Assembly: GCF_021650935.1 (NCBI RefSeq)
Contig: NZ_CP091244.1
Coordinates: 2,356,001-2,420,000 of the forward strand
DNA from: Thiothrix winogradskyi
Lineage (GTDB): Bacteria; Pseudomonadota; Gammaproteobacteria; Thiotrichales; Thiotrichaceae
Direction: 5' to 3'
DNA: 64,000 nt
Made by a program: the position numbers and the translations under genes. Shown piece after piece: positions 45,270 through 53,834 of the stretch. Numbering within the stretch: position 1 is the stretch's first letter; the number at the start of each line of letters is the position of its first letter. The notes beneath the pieces are model-generated. The model saw only the letters and a list, made by a program, of their open reading frames with translations, made no database searches and was not told the DNA's origin.

Positions 45270-46316
45270 CTATAACAATAGTTCATGTTTTTCTGCTGGA
45301 TACGCCACAATATCCATGCAAATGGAACAGCCTTCCTGAAAGCGACGGATCACAGCCTCAATATCACATCCACAAAACTCCAGCTCATCCACACCCCGGA
45401 TAATCGCCAGTTGCCAGCTATCATCCGGCAACAAGGCTTGCAGATAGTCTCGCATGGTAACGCCAGAAACACTTTGCAAAAAACCTTCCGACAATTCGCT
45501 GATCATGATGGGGCGATCCTGCTGGATAATACGCTTCATCCCTTGGATTGCCAGGTATTCTGCACCTTCAATATCCATCTTGATCAGATCAATAGGCTTA
45601 TCGGATACCAGTACATCATCCAGCCGCACCGCATATACCAGCACTGATTCCAGTATGGCTTCGAGGTTTGCGTCCAATGCAAACACATTGCCGCTATTGC
45701 CCGCACTGTCATCGTAATTCAGGAAACCTTTTTTCTCCGCCAGCGCAAACGGCAATACCTCCACGTTATGGCAAGCGTTCAGCATCAGATTGAGGTTCAG
45801 TAGCTTGAGGTTGTAAGGGTAGGGTTCGACCGCAAACACCTTGCCGATTTCACCCACCAGACGCGACGCCAGCAGGCTGAAATAACCGATATTTGCACCA
45901 ATATCGACAAAGTTCATACCCGGCGAGAGCACCTTTTTAACAATGGACGTGACCGCAGCCTCATAATCCCGGCTATCCCGCAGACTACCGCACACCTTAT
46001 CATCCCGGCTGATGCAAATACGGAAACCTTCCAGCGTGTCGATGATGTCATGCCCGCTTTCCGCCAGCGAACTACTGCTCAACTTGCGGCTTTTGAACTC
46101 GTTGCTATGCAGGAATTTACTGACAATCTCAACCAGTGGTATACCAGCAGTCTGGCGATGCCCATGCCATTCCTTTTCCCCTGGATTACGGTTCAGCAGC
46201 AGACGGAAACAGGCAGCAATATCTTCCTCACTGGCTGTCAATAGAAAAGGACGAGAATAAACCTCCGCCTTTTTCACAACATCCTGTTGCCCAAACAACC
46301 TATTTAGCAGTTTCAC
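45270..46316 (-). CDS. FkbM-family methyltransferase
   Basis: A 348-residue SAM-dependent methyltransferase. Residues 1-85 form a helical domain with LLLNRNPGEKEW, similar to the DUF4214-like modules found on glycan-modifying enzymes. The FkbM core has motif I NFVDIGANIGYFSLLAS, the acidic VFAVEPYPYNL, and DLIKMDIEGAE. FkbM enzymes O-methylate sugars or polyketides; here a glycan substrate is more likely from context. It overlaps the upstream truncated gene by four bases. Confidence 0.88.
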   Translation of the reverse strand: MKLLNRLFGQQDVVKKAEVYSRPFLLTASEEDIAACFRLLLNRNPGEKEWHGHRQTAGIPLVEIVSKFLHSNEFKSRKLSSSSLAESGHDIIDTLEGFRICISRDDKVCGSLRDSRDYEAAVTSIVKKVLSPGMNFVDIGANIGYFSLLASRLVGEIGKVFAVEPYPYNLKLLNLNLMLNACHNVEVLPFALAEKKGFLNYDDSAGNSGNVFALDANLEAILESVLVYAVRLDDVLVSDKPIDLIKMDIEGAEYLAIQGMKRIIQQDRPIMISELSEGFLQSVSGVTMRDYLQALLPDDSWQLAIIRGVDELEFCGCDIEAVIRRFQEGCSICMDIVAYPAEKHELLL

Positions 46317-46795
46317 TTTTTCACTTCCTCATTAATAAGTTTCTTGGCACAGTTACCTTTCAATACCGCGAGATGATGAAACCCGACACCCAACTTACGC
46401 AAATCTGTGTTGCCCTGATCCCAGTCTGCCGGGTATCCCGGTGCAGTTGGTTCAACTTCAATAATCGAAACTGGTTCTGGCAATATAAAATCAAACTGGT
46501 AGGTTCTTACTGCTTCTGTTTCAGGTAGCCATGACTGCGTTACGCCCCCCATGCGCACCCATATATCCCTACCTACTTGCTTAGGCGTAGTATGTGCTTT
46601 TATCACTAAGCAGACGTCCCCCAGGAGTGGTTCACGCATGGTGACCCTGACAGTTGGACTAAGAACAGCATCACTCCAACGCCCCCAATCCTCAACTACC
46701 GACAACCCCGTCGTGAATGCCACAAATTCTGGTATCCCCGGTCTAGAAAAAGTAAACCCATCCTCCAAAGTTGCAGGGTAATGCTTCGGACGCCA
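46313..46795 (-). pseudogene. N-terminally truncated glycan-locus protein (DUF7024-like)
   Basis: About 160 residues remain, beginning WRPKHYPATLEDGF where the left end of IS5 copy C cuts it. The segment TGLSVVEDWGRWSDAVLSPT with later VWVRMGG-type strands (IWVRMGGVTQSW) looks like a beta-sandwich domain found attached to membrane sugar-processing proteins. I am not certain of the family. It is coupled to the FkbM gene by an overlap. The start codon and N-terminal region are not in the window. Confidence 0.6.
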
Positions 46796-48064
46796 GGGAA
46801 CCTCTAAAAACCCACTGATACCCACACAAATGTGAGAAAATGCTCATCTGAGCCACCGCCCCGTTACTAGCCATGCCCAAGAAAAGTGCCATCAAAACCA
46901 GTCTGTTTGCCGCCGAAGAGCGTGAACAGAAACTCGACCGCAAGGGCGACCTGCTGTCCACGCTGAACCAGCACGTCAACTTTGTCGCCTTGGCAGCAGA
47001 AATCGACCACATCGCCCCACGCCCAAGTGACAAGCGAGGAGGCCGTCCACCCTACCCAACGGAACTGATGGTACGGGTCTTGGTGTTGCAACACCTGTAC
47101 AACCTGTCGGACGAGGCATTGGAATACCAATTGCTTGACCGGCTGTCGTTCCAACGGTTTTGTGGCCTGCGTCATTCCAGCACGATCCCGGATGCCAATA
47201 CCTTGTGGGTATTCCGTGAACGGATCAGTGCGGCAGGTGGTGCGGATGCCCTGTTTGATGCCGTCCAACGGCAATTACAACAACACGGTTTTATTGCCCG
47301 TGGTGGTCAAATCGTCGATGCCACGCTGGTGGAAGCCCCTAAACAACATTTCCACAAAGAAGAAAAAGCGCTGTTGGAACAAGCGGCAACACCCGCTGGC
47401 TGGACACCTGCCAACGTCGCCAAAAGGATACGGAAGCAAGCTGGACGAAAAAACACGGCAAAAGCTACCACGGCTACAAACTCAGTATCAGTGCCGATCG
47501 GAAATACAAACTCATCCGCAAACGCCACATCAGCACCGCCAAAGAGCATGACACCAACCATTTTGAAGCGGTGCTTGACCGAGCCAACACCAGCCGTGAC
47601 GTATGGGCGGACAAAGGTTATGAAGACCAATCCCGTGAACAACGCCTCAACCAAGGTAGCTGGCGGTTACACATCCAGCACAAAGCCAAGAAAGGCAAGC
47701 CGCAATCCGACTGCCAGAAACGCCGCAACACCCGCATCGCCAGACCCCGCGCACGGGTTGAGCATGTGTTTGGGTCAATCTGTGCGATGGGTGGCAAAGC
47801 CATCCGCAGCATTGGGTTGGCACGGGCAGTATTCGGCCTCAGCATCAAAGCAACCGTGTATAACCTGCGTCGGCTCTGTTCGCTCAGAGAGGGCGGAGTT
47901 GTGCCCATTTGATGGAGAAATTCCCGAAAAAACAGCAAAAATGCGGAAAAACAACCTGATTGTGGCTTGGTGTGCTAAAAATTGAGATGGGTTGGTGTTT
48001 TTTTAACAAAATGCCGATAGGCCAACGCTAACCGTTGCAATACGCCGGGTTTTTAGAGGTTCCC
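46796..48064 (+). mobile_element. IS5-family element, copy C
   Basis: 1269 bp with both 18-bp ends. The bases immediately outside differ (GCCA left, TCTA right), so this copy has no direct target duplication of its own; TCTA recurs 2.9 kb further left at 43898. Confidence 0.93.
46873..47912 (+). pseudogene. IS5-family transposase, frameshifted (copy C)
   Basis: It carries the same single C deletion in the CTGCC-AACG context as copies A and D. The N-terminal half reads to TPAGWTPA and then goes out of frame; the C-terminal half resumes in another frame (LDRANTSRDVWADKGYED). Not functional by itself unless recoded. Confidence 0.9.
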
Positions 48065-49786
48065 TCTATTAAGCTCAACAAAGAGCTGACAAAACTCATT
48101 TTCACGCTCAAATTTTGGATAATTCTCTCGAACACCTAGAGCTTGTATATCAATAAGCAATGGCTTTGATACATCGCTAAAGCCATACGTCTCTATTTCC
48201 AATAGAATTTGGCTCCAATCAGATAAAAGTGGTGATTCGAAACGCATTATATGAGCACGATCAAGAATCTTTGGCGAAAGGTAGTGTGTGGTTTCATCAA
48301 TATTAATTGCGCCAATAATATGCACATTTGCAGGCATTTTTATTCGTGATGGCATTGTCATTACAGCAGACAGCATACGGCGAATTTCGCTGTGATACTT
48401 AATAAGTGAATTTTTATCACTAAATCCAAATGCTTGCCTTAAGTGATTGTTAAGTTCTTCATCTTTCAAGAGTTCAATAAAGTTAATAATGCCATCTTGG
48501 CTGTACTTCTCTTTACCCGCTTGAATGATTTCAACCACTGCCTTTAACTCTGAAAGCACATGGGCAGATTCATCCTCCGAATAAAGAGTGATTTCTGGCT
48601 CTTCATCTCGCGATTCTAAAAGAGATAAAAAGTCAGCAAAATAATACTCTACTCGAGCAAGGTTCATTTCATCAAGGCAGATAAAATATAAAATTTCTGG
48701 ATTCTGTTGTGCTTCTAGTAATGCCTCTAAAAATGGAGTGGCAAGGTATTTTTTTTCAAGCGGATTGTAATAGCCAAGTAAATCTTCAGAACTTGTCAAG
48801 TTTGGTTTTACAGGGATAATAACAGACTTGCCACCGACCGCTTTTGCAAAGGACTTGATTAAGTTGGTTTTACCAGAACCTGAATCTCCTGCCAGCACGA
48901 TCAAATCTTTAGTACGAAGTAATGTAATATAGTTTTCAATAATATGGCGAGGGTACAAAATATCTTTTTCAACTAAGTGCGCATGAATGTAAGACACCGC
49001 TTGCTGGTAATCGCTATCTAATTCGTCTTTAAAAGAAATGCCATCCATTCTCTCAGCTTGAGGCTTTGGCTCAAGTAAAAAGTGTTCAAGGTCTTCTTCA
49101 TCTAAAAACTCAAAGGTTTTCAAAAATGAAGCTTTGTCGGATATATAGTTTTTAAGACGTTTCATTTTACGATTCATTTCTGCCTCTAACTGAAAAAATT
49201 GTGCTGTTAATTGAGCTATGCTTTCTTGTTTTTTCTGCTCTTGGTTCGTTAGAGACTTGATGGTCTCATTAAGTATTTTCTTATTAGAGACTAGAAGTTT
49301 ATTAACCTCTATTGCGGCGTCTCGTTTTTCTAAATTTGATGAGGTCTCATTCTGAATATATTCGAGATGTTTTTCAGCATGATCGCGAGCATCAGATAGC
49401 TCTTTTTCTTGCTTTGTTTTTATGGTTTCAAACTCTTGCTTGATTTTTTCATCAGCTTGACGGTGGTAAAATTCGTAAATACTTTTAGAGATAAATAATC
49501 TTTTTTCATTATATGTCAAGAGCTCATGCAGACTTTCTTCTGGTAGTTCTTCAAGCAATGAGCAACTGCCAGGCAACACATTCATTTCAAAAGGAATATT
49601 GTGTTTTTCGCGCTCTGAGAGTGGAGATAACCCTAATTTACAGCGAATAAGACGGGGTGAATTCCGATCACCAAATTTTTGAGCATCATTGGGATTAATA
49701 AAGAACGCACAAATACTGCTAATGCCTCTTAATGGATAAGTTAGTAATTTATTATCACTTATAGTACGTGGGTTCATTAAATATCC

Positions 49787-49930
49787 CTAGGCTGTATCTT
49801 TTAATAGCGTTATCTCTCCCCAGACATCAAACTGACCATTTTTTATGTTCCAACTATCTTCTAAACATGCTTTGAGTTCTTGCTCAGATAAAGTTTCAAG
49901 TTCTTCAAGTTCATAAACTTTTTCTTCCAT
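49787..49930 (-). CDS. 47-residue acidic protein at the head of the defence operon
   Basis: MEEKVYELEELETLSEQELK to LLKDTA and stop: 47 residues, strongly acidic, no TM segment, not recognised. It ends nine bases before the ATG of the McrB-like gene on the same strand. It lies downstream of the attI-like site, so it would be the first gene of the operon. It could be a regulator, a sensor subunit or a leader; the sequence does not decide. Codon use is AT-rich like the two genes that follow. Confidence 0.6.
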   Translation of the reverse strand: MEEKVYELEELETLSEQELKACLEDSWNIKNGQFDVWGEITLLKDTA

Positions 49931-50014
49931 TATCACCCCGATGAGCTAGCCCTTAACAATCAGGCGGTGCTAGTGTTCTAACTTTTAGTGGAAGCACCAA
50001 TTATCCCTAGCACC

Positions 50015-50137
50015 TAACTACTATTAGGCGAATTAATGTCGCCGTTAAAAACGACATCCTGTCGCATATACCTGACTGGATGCCAACGATTTCAAGGGAT
50101 TGTAGCGTATTATTCCAACTAATACGACCTAAACGGA
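50015..50137 (-). other. attI-like site A upstream of the intI remnant
   Basis: On the minus strand, CCTAATAGTAG is followed by TTAGGTGC, giving a GTTAGGT core that fits GTTRRRY. The next 120 bases are duplicated at 51136-51270. The two copies agree up to the core and diverge just after it, as expected when different cassettes have been inserted at the same attI. The McrBC-like operon begins on the cassette side. Confidence 0.6.
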
Positions 50138-50290
50138 ATGGGAAACGACATGATAAACCCGCCAGAAAAAAAACCACCCAAGCTACTCGACCAAGTGCGT
50201 GACCGTATCCACGTGAAGCATTACAGTCTGCGTACCGAAGATACGTATGTCGACTAGATCAAGCATTTCACCTTTCCCTCTGCCTGCCAG
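50138..50290 (+). pseudogene. Integron integrase (IntI) remnant
   Basis: The frame from the ATG at 50138 (or 50150) reads PPEKKPPKLLDQVRDRIHV then KHYSLRTEDTYVD and IKHFTF. This is the N-terminal core-binding segment of integron integrases, where the usual motif is LLDQVRDRIR...HYS.RTE..YV.WI. A TAG at 50255-50257 replaces the conserved Trp codon. Homology ends by about 50275, so the catalytic domain is missing. It is clearly a dead remnant, transcribed away from the attI-like site as in a normal integron. Confidence 0.75.
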
Positions 50291-50333
50291 AATCGCATAC
50301 TTGGCTAATCAGGAATTGAGGTTGTGATTAGCC

Positions 50334-50540
50334 ATGGTTAAGCGTAACGCTGCGGATTTGTTGAAGAAATTGGCTGTGGGTTTCCCCCTGGTGTCAATTA
50401 CCCGGCCACGCCAGAGCGGTAAAACGACCTTGGCGCAGCATTGTTTTGCGGAAAAACCTTACGTCACGCTGGAAGACCCCGATACCCGCGATTTCGCTTT
50501 GCACGATCCGCGTAGCTTTTTGGCGCAATTTCCTGGCGGC
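50334..50540 (+). pseudogene. DUF4143/AAA_14-type ATPase, 5' fragment (copy 1)
   Basis: MVKRNAADLLKKLAVGF to SRSFLAQFPGG (the latter as PRSFLAQFPGG) matches the start of the DUF4143 ATP-binding family, with a P-loop RPRQSGKTT. The first Gly of the usual GPRQSGKT is Arg here. The frame enters the partial attC of the DHFR-like cassette at 50541 and loses homology. A second, shorter copy lies at 51359-51466. Confidence 0.8.
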
Positions 50541-50571
50541 GTAGACCGTCCGCTGCAACCGATTGTTATAC
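50541..50571 (-). other. Partial attC of the DHFR/RibD cassette
   Basis: On the minus strand it reads GTATAAC, AATCG, GTTGCAGCGGACGG: an outer box, spacer and inner box typical of attC left halves. GTATAAC is the exact complement of GTTATAC, the first bases of the same cassette at the attI-like site B. The right half is missing. Confidence 0.6.
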
Positions 50572-51117
50572 GACGCTCTCAACAATATAACGCTCTTGGA
50601 CAAACCCGTTATCGGATGCCGTCACATGCGCCAGTTTTAACTTCTGCTCAGGGCCAGCACCCCCAAAGAGAGGGAGACCCGCCCCAAGCAGCACGGGAAT
50701 GCGGGTGATTGTGAGTTCATTAATCAATTTGTCTTTCAGAAACCGCTGGATCGTAACCCCGCCGTCAATGTAGAGATGACGCATGTTCGCTTTGGCGAGC
50801 CGTTCAACAATTTCATTTGGTTCTCCTGACTCATGCCTGACCGCATCTCTCAAGTGTTCCGGGATTGCCAAATCAGTGCTGGAAAGAACCACCACCGGCA
50901 TTCCTTCGTAAGGCCAAGCTTCAAAGGTGAGTACCTTTTCGAAGGTGTTTCTACCCATCACAAGCGCATCTACGGTTGAGATGAACTCGTCATAGCTCAG
51001 CCCTTCCATGGGCGCTGAAGAGTACTCAGGCTTTTCGAGCCACTCGATGCCGCCGTCGAGAGTAGCAATAAATCCGTCGACGCTTGCCGCAATGTAAACA
51101 GAGCACTTGATAGTCAT
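50566..51117 (-). CDS. RibD C-terminal/dihydrofolate-reductase-family protein
   Basis: A 183-residue protein of the RibD_C/DHFR-like superfamily. It starts CSVYIAASVDGFIATLDGG and has WLEKPEY, VMGRNTFEKVL, the nucleotide-binding GGVTIQRFL and PVLLGAGLPLFGG. Such proteins reduce pterin- or flavin-like substrates with NADPH; a trimethoprim-resistance role cannot be claimed. It is flanked by attI-like site B upstream and a partial attC at its stop, so it looks like a gene cassette. GGGGAGA precedes the ATG. Confidence 0.85.
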   Translation of the reverse strand: MTIKCSVYIAASVDGFIATLDGGIEWLEKPEYSSAPMEGLSYDEFISTVDALVMGRNTFEKVLTFEAWPYEGMPVVVLSSTDLAIPEHLRDAVRHESGEPNEIVERLAKANMRHLYIDGGVTIQRFLKDKLINELTITRIPVLLGAGLPLFGGAGPEQKLKLAHVTASDNGFVQERYIVESVV

Positions 51118-51135
51118 CAGGTCTCCCCGGTCGTA

Positions 51136-51270
51136 TAACTACTATTAGGTAGGGACTTAGCGTCGCCGTTAAAAACGACATTCTGTCGCATATCTCCGAC
51201 TGGATGCCAATGATTTCAAAGGATTGTAGCGTATCCTTCCGTGGAATACGACCTAAGCATAAAGTGGGAG
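51136..51270 (-). other. attI-like site B (duplicate)
   Basis: Repeats the sequence of site A with about 80% identity by eye. On the minus strand CCTAATAGTAG is joined to TTATACGACC, the start of the DHFR-like cassette. The intI that should follow rightwards is reduced to a start-like ATG and a few codons. Confidence 0.6.
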
Positions 51271-51358
51271 CGGGTATGTTTAACCCTTGAGTCGGGGTTT
51301 TCTTTTGCTTGCCGGAACTGCATACCTAGCTAATCAGGAATTGAGGTTGTGATTAGCC

Positions 51359-51466
51359 ATGATTAAGCGTAACGCTGCGGATTTATTGAAGAAATTGGCT
51401 GTGGGTTTCCCCGTGGTGTCGATTACCGGACCACGCCAGAGCGGTAAAACCCCTTTGATTGTCTGA
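51359..51466 (+). pseudogene. DUF4143/AAA_14-type ATPase, 5' fragment (copy 2)
   Basis: 35 codons, MIKRNAADLLKKLAVGFPVV to TGPRQSGKT, then PLIV and a stop where the sequence changes into a dispersed repeat. It keeps the Gly of the P-loop that copy 1 lost. Together with attI-like site B this marks a duplicated block of roughly 0.4-0.5 kb on either side of the DHFR-like cassette. Confidence 0.8.
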
Positions 51467-51468
51467 AC

Positions 51469-51552
51469 CATGATTTTTAGGATTTAAGGATGAACAGGAT
51501 GGAAGAGAAGAACCCATCTTCATCCTATTAATCCTTAAATCCTGCAAATCCC
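51469..51552. repeat. Inverted dispersed repeat (ATGATTTTTAGGATTTAAGG type)
   Basis: One arm, CATGATTTTTAGGATTTAAG..., and a complementary arm ending CCTTAAATCCTGCAAATC flank a purine-rich centre. It is related to 36591-36625. It could terminate the leftward oxygenase transcript. Confidence 0.7.
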
Positions 51553-51555
51553 AGT

Positions 51556-52491
51556 TCAAGACATTTCCGGCAAACAAAGCTGCCAAGTCGGTAGCAAGCG
51601 CGTAAATCTTTCCATTCCCTCCAGTTCGCCGCGCAAGATTTCCCAACGTACCAAATCAAACGAATCCCGATACAAGTACGCCACCCAATCCGCAAGCCGC
51701 ACGGCTGCATAGGTTTCTGCATCGTGAGAATGACTGCCATCCAATCCAGCACTGTACTGGTAGCCGCTCACAATGGTTGCCGCGTCATAGCCCCAACGAT
51801 GCAGCGCAATCGCCGTCGTACCTGCGCGATATGTCACCTCTTCCGGCAAACTTGCTTCAGCAGCGGCGGCAATCGGGTCAAGTGCTGCGGGTAATTCTGA
51901 GAAATGCAGGTTGGCAAACAAGGCTTTAATGTGCGCTTCAAGTTCGGGCGTATTGGCGACATGCCAGAAATTGAAGACCACGGTTTGGCGCGGCTGGGTC
52001 ACTTCGGTGACACCATGATAAGACTTCGGGTGCAGTAAAAAGCCAAAGGCTTTGTTGTGTTCTGGGTTAACCTTGAAGACGGCTTCGCTTTCTGGTGAGG
52101 CAAATAATTCCAGTACCCCGCCATGTTCAGCTTGCCAGTGCTTATTGAGTTGCAAGACCAATCGCGCAATTTCATAGCCCAAGAACGGGCGGTCGCTGTG
52201 GATACCAATGACGTGTCCGGGCAGCATCCGTTGCGCCGTGACCATAAAACGTTCCACGAGTGGCAATCCCGTAATCTCACGCATTCGAGCAAGTATGTCG
52301 GCATGAAACGTTGCCGGAATCTCCTCAGTAACATCGCGCAGTGAACAACGGTAAAACGCGCCATCGCGATGTTGCCACCCACTGTCTTGCACAAATAGCT
52401 GCTCAAGCGCCGCACACTGTTCTTCAGAAAAGGCGGCATCCACAGCAAAAAAAGGGAAGGGGTTTTGATGGTGGGTGGGTTGCAAGAGCAA
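51556..52491 (-). CDS. 2-oxoglutarate/Fe(II)-dependent oxygenase
   Basis: 311 residues. The N-terminal half is a double-stranded beta-helix oxygenase with iron ligands in IGIHSDRPFLGYE (H-x-D type) and SYHGVTEV. The 2-oxoglutarate-binding Arg is probably in QPRQTVVFNFW. The C-terminal 110 residues are helical and unrecognised. Similar oxygenases occur in peptide-modification (YhhC-type) loci, but no precursor peptide was found here. TTG start at 52491 with AGGAG eight bases upstream. It follows the Dph6-like gene with a three-base gap. Confidence 0.8.
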   Translation of the reverse strand: MLLQPTHHQNPFPFFAVDAAFSEEQCAALEQLFVQDSGWQHRDGAFYRCSLRDVTEEIPATFHADILARMREITGLPLVERFMVTAQRMLPGHVIGIHSDRPFLGYEIARLVLQLNKHWQAEHGGVLELFASPESEAVFKVNPEHNKAFGFLLHPKSYHGVTEVTQPRQTVVFNFWHVANTPELEAHIKALFANLHFSELPAALDPIAAAAEASLPEEVTYRAGTTAIALHRWGYDAATIVSGYQYSAGLDGSHSHDAETYAAVRLADWVAYLYRDSFDLVRWEILRGELEGMERFTRLLPTWQLCLPEMS

Positions 52492-52494
52492 CGG

Positions 52495-53193
52495 CTAAAC
52501 TCCTAAACCTTGAGGAATAATATCGGCGTAGGCAAACCCATCCCGCTCAATAACCGCACCAACACTCACCGGAATGGGTTTATTGAACATCGGGCCAGCC
52601 ACAACTACGGTGTGAATTTCACCGTTTTCGCCGCAAGGGTGGCAGCCATCCGGGAAGCCTGCAATCACGTCTTTAGACCAGCGTTTGCCTGCCAAGTGTG
52701 CGGGAAGTTTATTCAGGTCAACGCTGCTAATGTGGGCGTGTAACCCCGCAGCCAGCATGGTTTCAACCAAATATCGGGTGCACATACCCCACAGTGGGAA
52801 CAGCGGGCTGATGCCGCTGCCTTGTAATTGCCGTTCGCGGTATTGACGAATTTCACTCACAAACAAATCGCCAAACGCCATGCATTCCACCCGATTGCGG
52901 GCAGCGCTCGCGATGTATGCCTGCATAATCGCATCGTATTGCTCATTGCTGCATTCGTCGGGTAGCACGACCAATTCCAGTGGTAAACCGGCGGCATCCG
53001 CTTGATGTTGCAACATTTCAATGCGGGTGTCGTGCATCGAAGCGCGGTTGTGTTTCTGCTCAATCAAGGTAAACAGCCCAACCAGTTCAATGCTGGGGTC
53101 TTGTTGCAGCAGATGCAGCGCCCAAGCGCTATCTTTACCGCTGCTCCAACTGAGCAGGGTTTTGCGTTTGGTAAGCCGTTTGCGCTTGAGCAT
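52495..53193 (-). CDS. Dph6-like ATP-pyrophosphatase (diphthine-ammonia-ligase family)
   Basis: A 232-residue PP-loop enzyme. The adenylation motif is LLSWSSGKDSAWALHLL. The family motifs CMAFGDLF, PLWGMCTRYLVETMLAAG and the C-terminal DGCHPCGENGEIHT are present. Eukaryotic Dph6 amidates diphthine; bacteria lack diphthamide, so the bacterial substrate is unknown. The start overlaps the stop of the SQR-like gene (TAATG), so the two were cotranslated before the IS insertion. Confidence 0.85.
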   Translation of the reverse strand: MLKRKRLTKRKTLLSWSSGKDSAWALHLLQQDPSIELVGLFTLIEQKHNRASMHDTRIEMLQHQADAAGLPLELVVLPDECSNEQYDAIMQAYIASAARNRVECMAFGDLFVSEIRQYRERQLQGSGISPLFPLWGMCTRYLVETMLAAGLHAHISSVDLNKLPAHLAGKRWSKDVIAGFPDGCHPCGENGEIHTVVVAGPMFNKPIPVSVGAVIERDGFAYADIIPQGLGV

Positions 53194-53834
53194 TAACGGT
53201 ACTGGCGCAAATACCACCATTCAAACCCGCGTTTCGCCCAATGGAACACGCGGGAGTTCGGCAACATTAGGTTCTTTTGTTCGGTACGCGACACCAGCAT
53301 TCCCTTGTTATTGGAATCGACGATACACATCAATTCAATCTTGAACGTCGCATCCGCAGTGCTGCCATTAAGTTCTGCCAGCACGTTTTTGGCGGCAGCT
53401 TCGGCTTGCAAGTCTGCCATGTGCGCTTGTTTCGGCATCCAGTCGGGGCCGGGGAAACTGCCAGAATCGCCCGCGACATACACCTTGTCGAAACCTTCCA
53501 CTTTGCAATGTTGGTTGGCTTTGAGCAAACCGCCCGCAGAACGGGGCAGGGTGGTGTTATCAAACCACAGATTGCCCGTCATTCCCGGCATAAACAGAAT
53601 CAAATCAGCCGCAAATTCGCCGCCCTCTGTCTTCACCTTGTCGGCTTCAAAGCCTTTCATTTTGTGACCGAGATGGGTTTCAATGCCGCGTTTTTGCATT
53701 TCATCCAGCAAGCCTTTCACCGCTTTTTCGCCCAAGCGGTTGCCGGGTTTGTCAGCAGGGCTGAAAAATACCAGTTTGAATTTGTCACGACGACCTTGTT
53801 GACGCAGCAAAGTATCCGTGCCGAATAGGAACTC

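Larger units (their letters stand above)
43902..48064 (+). mobile_element. IS5-mobilised 4.16-kb unit carrying foreign chromosomal genes
   Basis: The unit is bounded by TCTA on both sides (43898-43901 and 48065-48068). Its right border is the right end of IS5 copy C. Its left border is GGGCAGCACC, which matches the IS end GGGAACCTCT at only six of ten bases and lies inside an SDR gene. The unit holds 2.9 kb of DNA (SDR 3' end, membrane protein, FkbM methyltransferase, truncated gene) plus the IS. The donor site should have had GCCA next to the IS. Confidence 0.75.
43562..49777 (-). pseudogene. McrB-like AAA protein with coiled coil, split by a 4.16-kb insertion
   Basis: Pieces 49777-48065 and 43897-43562 rejoin in frame after removing the insertion and one TCTA copy (LNR then EFFHKLG), giving 682 residues. 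In order: an N-terminal region of about 100 residues, a coiled coil at about 105-215, and an AAA/GTPase domain. That domain has Walker A GDSGSGKT (about 297-304), Walker B YFICLDEMNLARVEYYFADF and the McrB-type polar motif GAINIDETTHYLSPKILDRA. A helical C-terminus follows. The McrC-like gene starts two bases after its stop. McrB-type motors drive a DUF2357 nuclease. The coiled coil recalls the CoCoNuT branch of McrBC systems; that link is inference. Confidence 0.85.

Noticed and set aside
46313..46825. ATG-start ORF beginning inside IS5 copy C
   Set aside because: Its first codons are IS end sequence; the real gene is truncated at 46795.
50150..50290. Functional tyrosine recombinase
   Set aside because: Only the N-terminal segment remains, with a stop codon and no catalytic R-H-R-Y residues.
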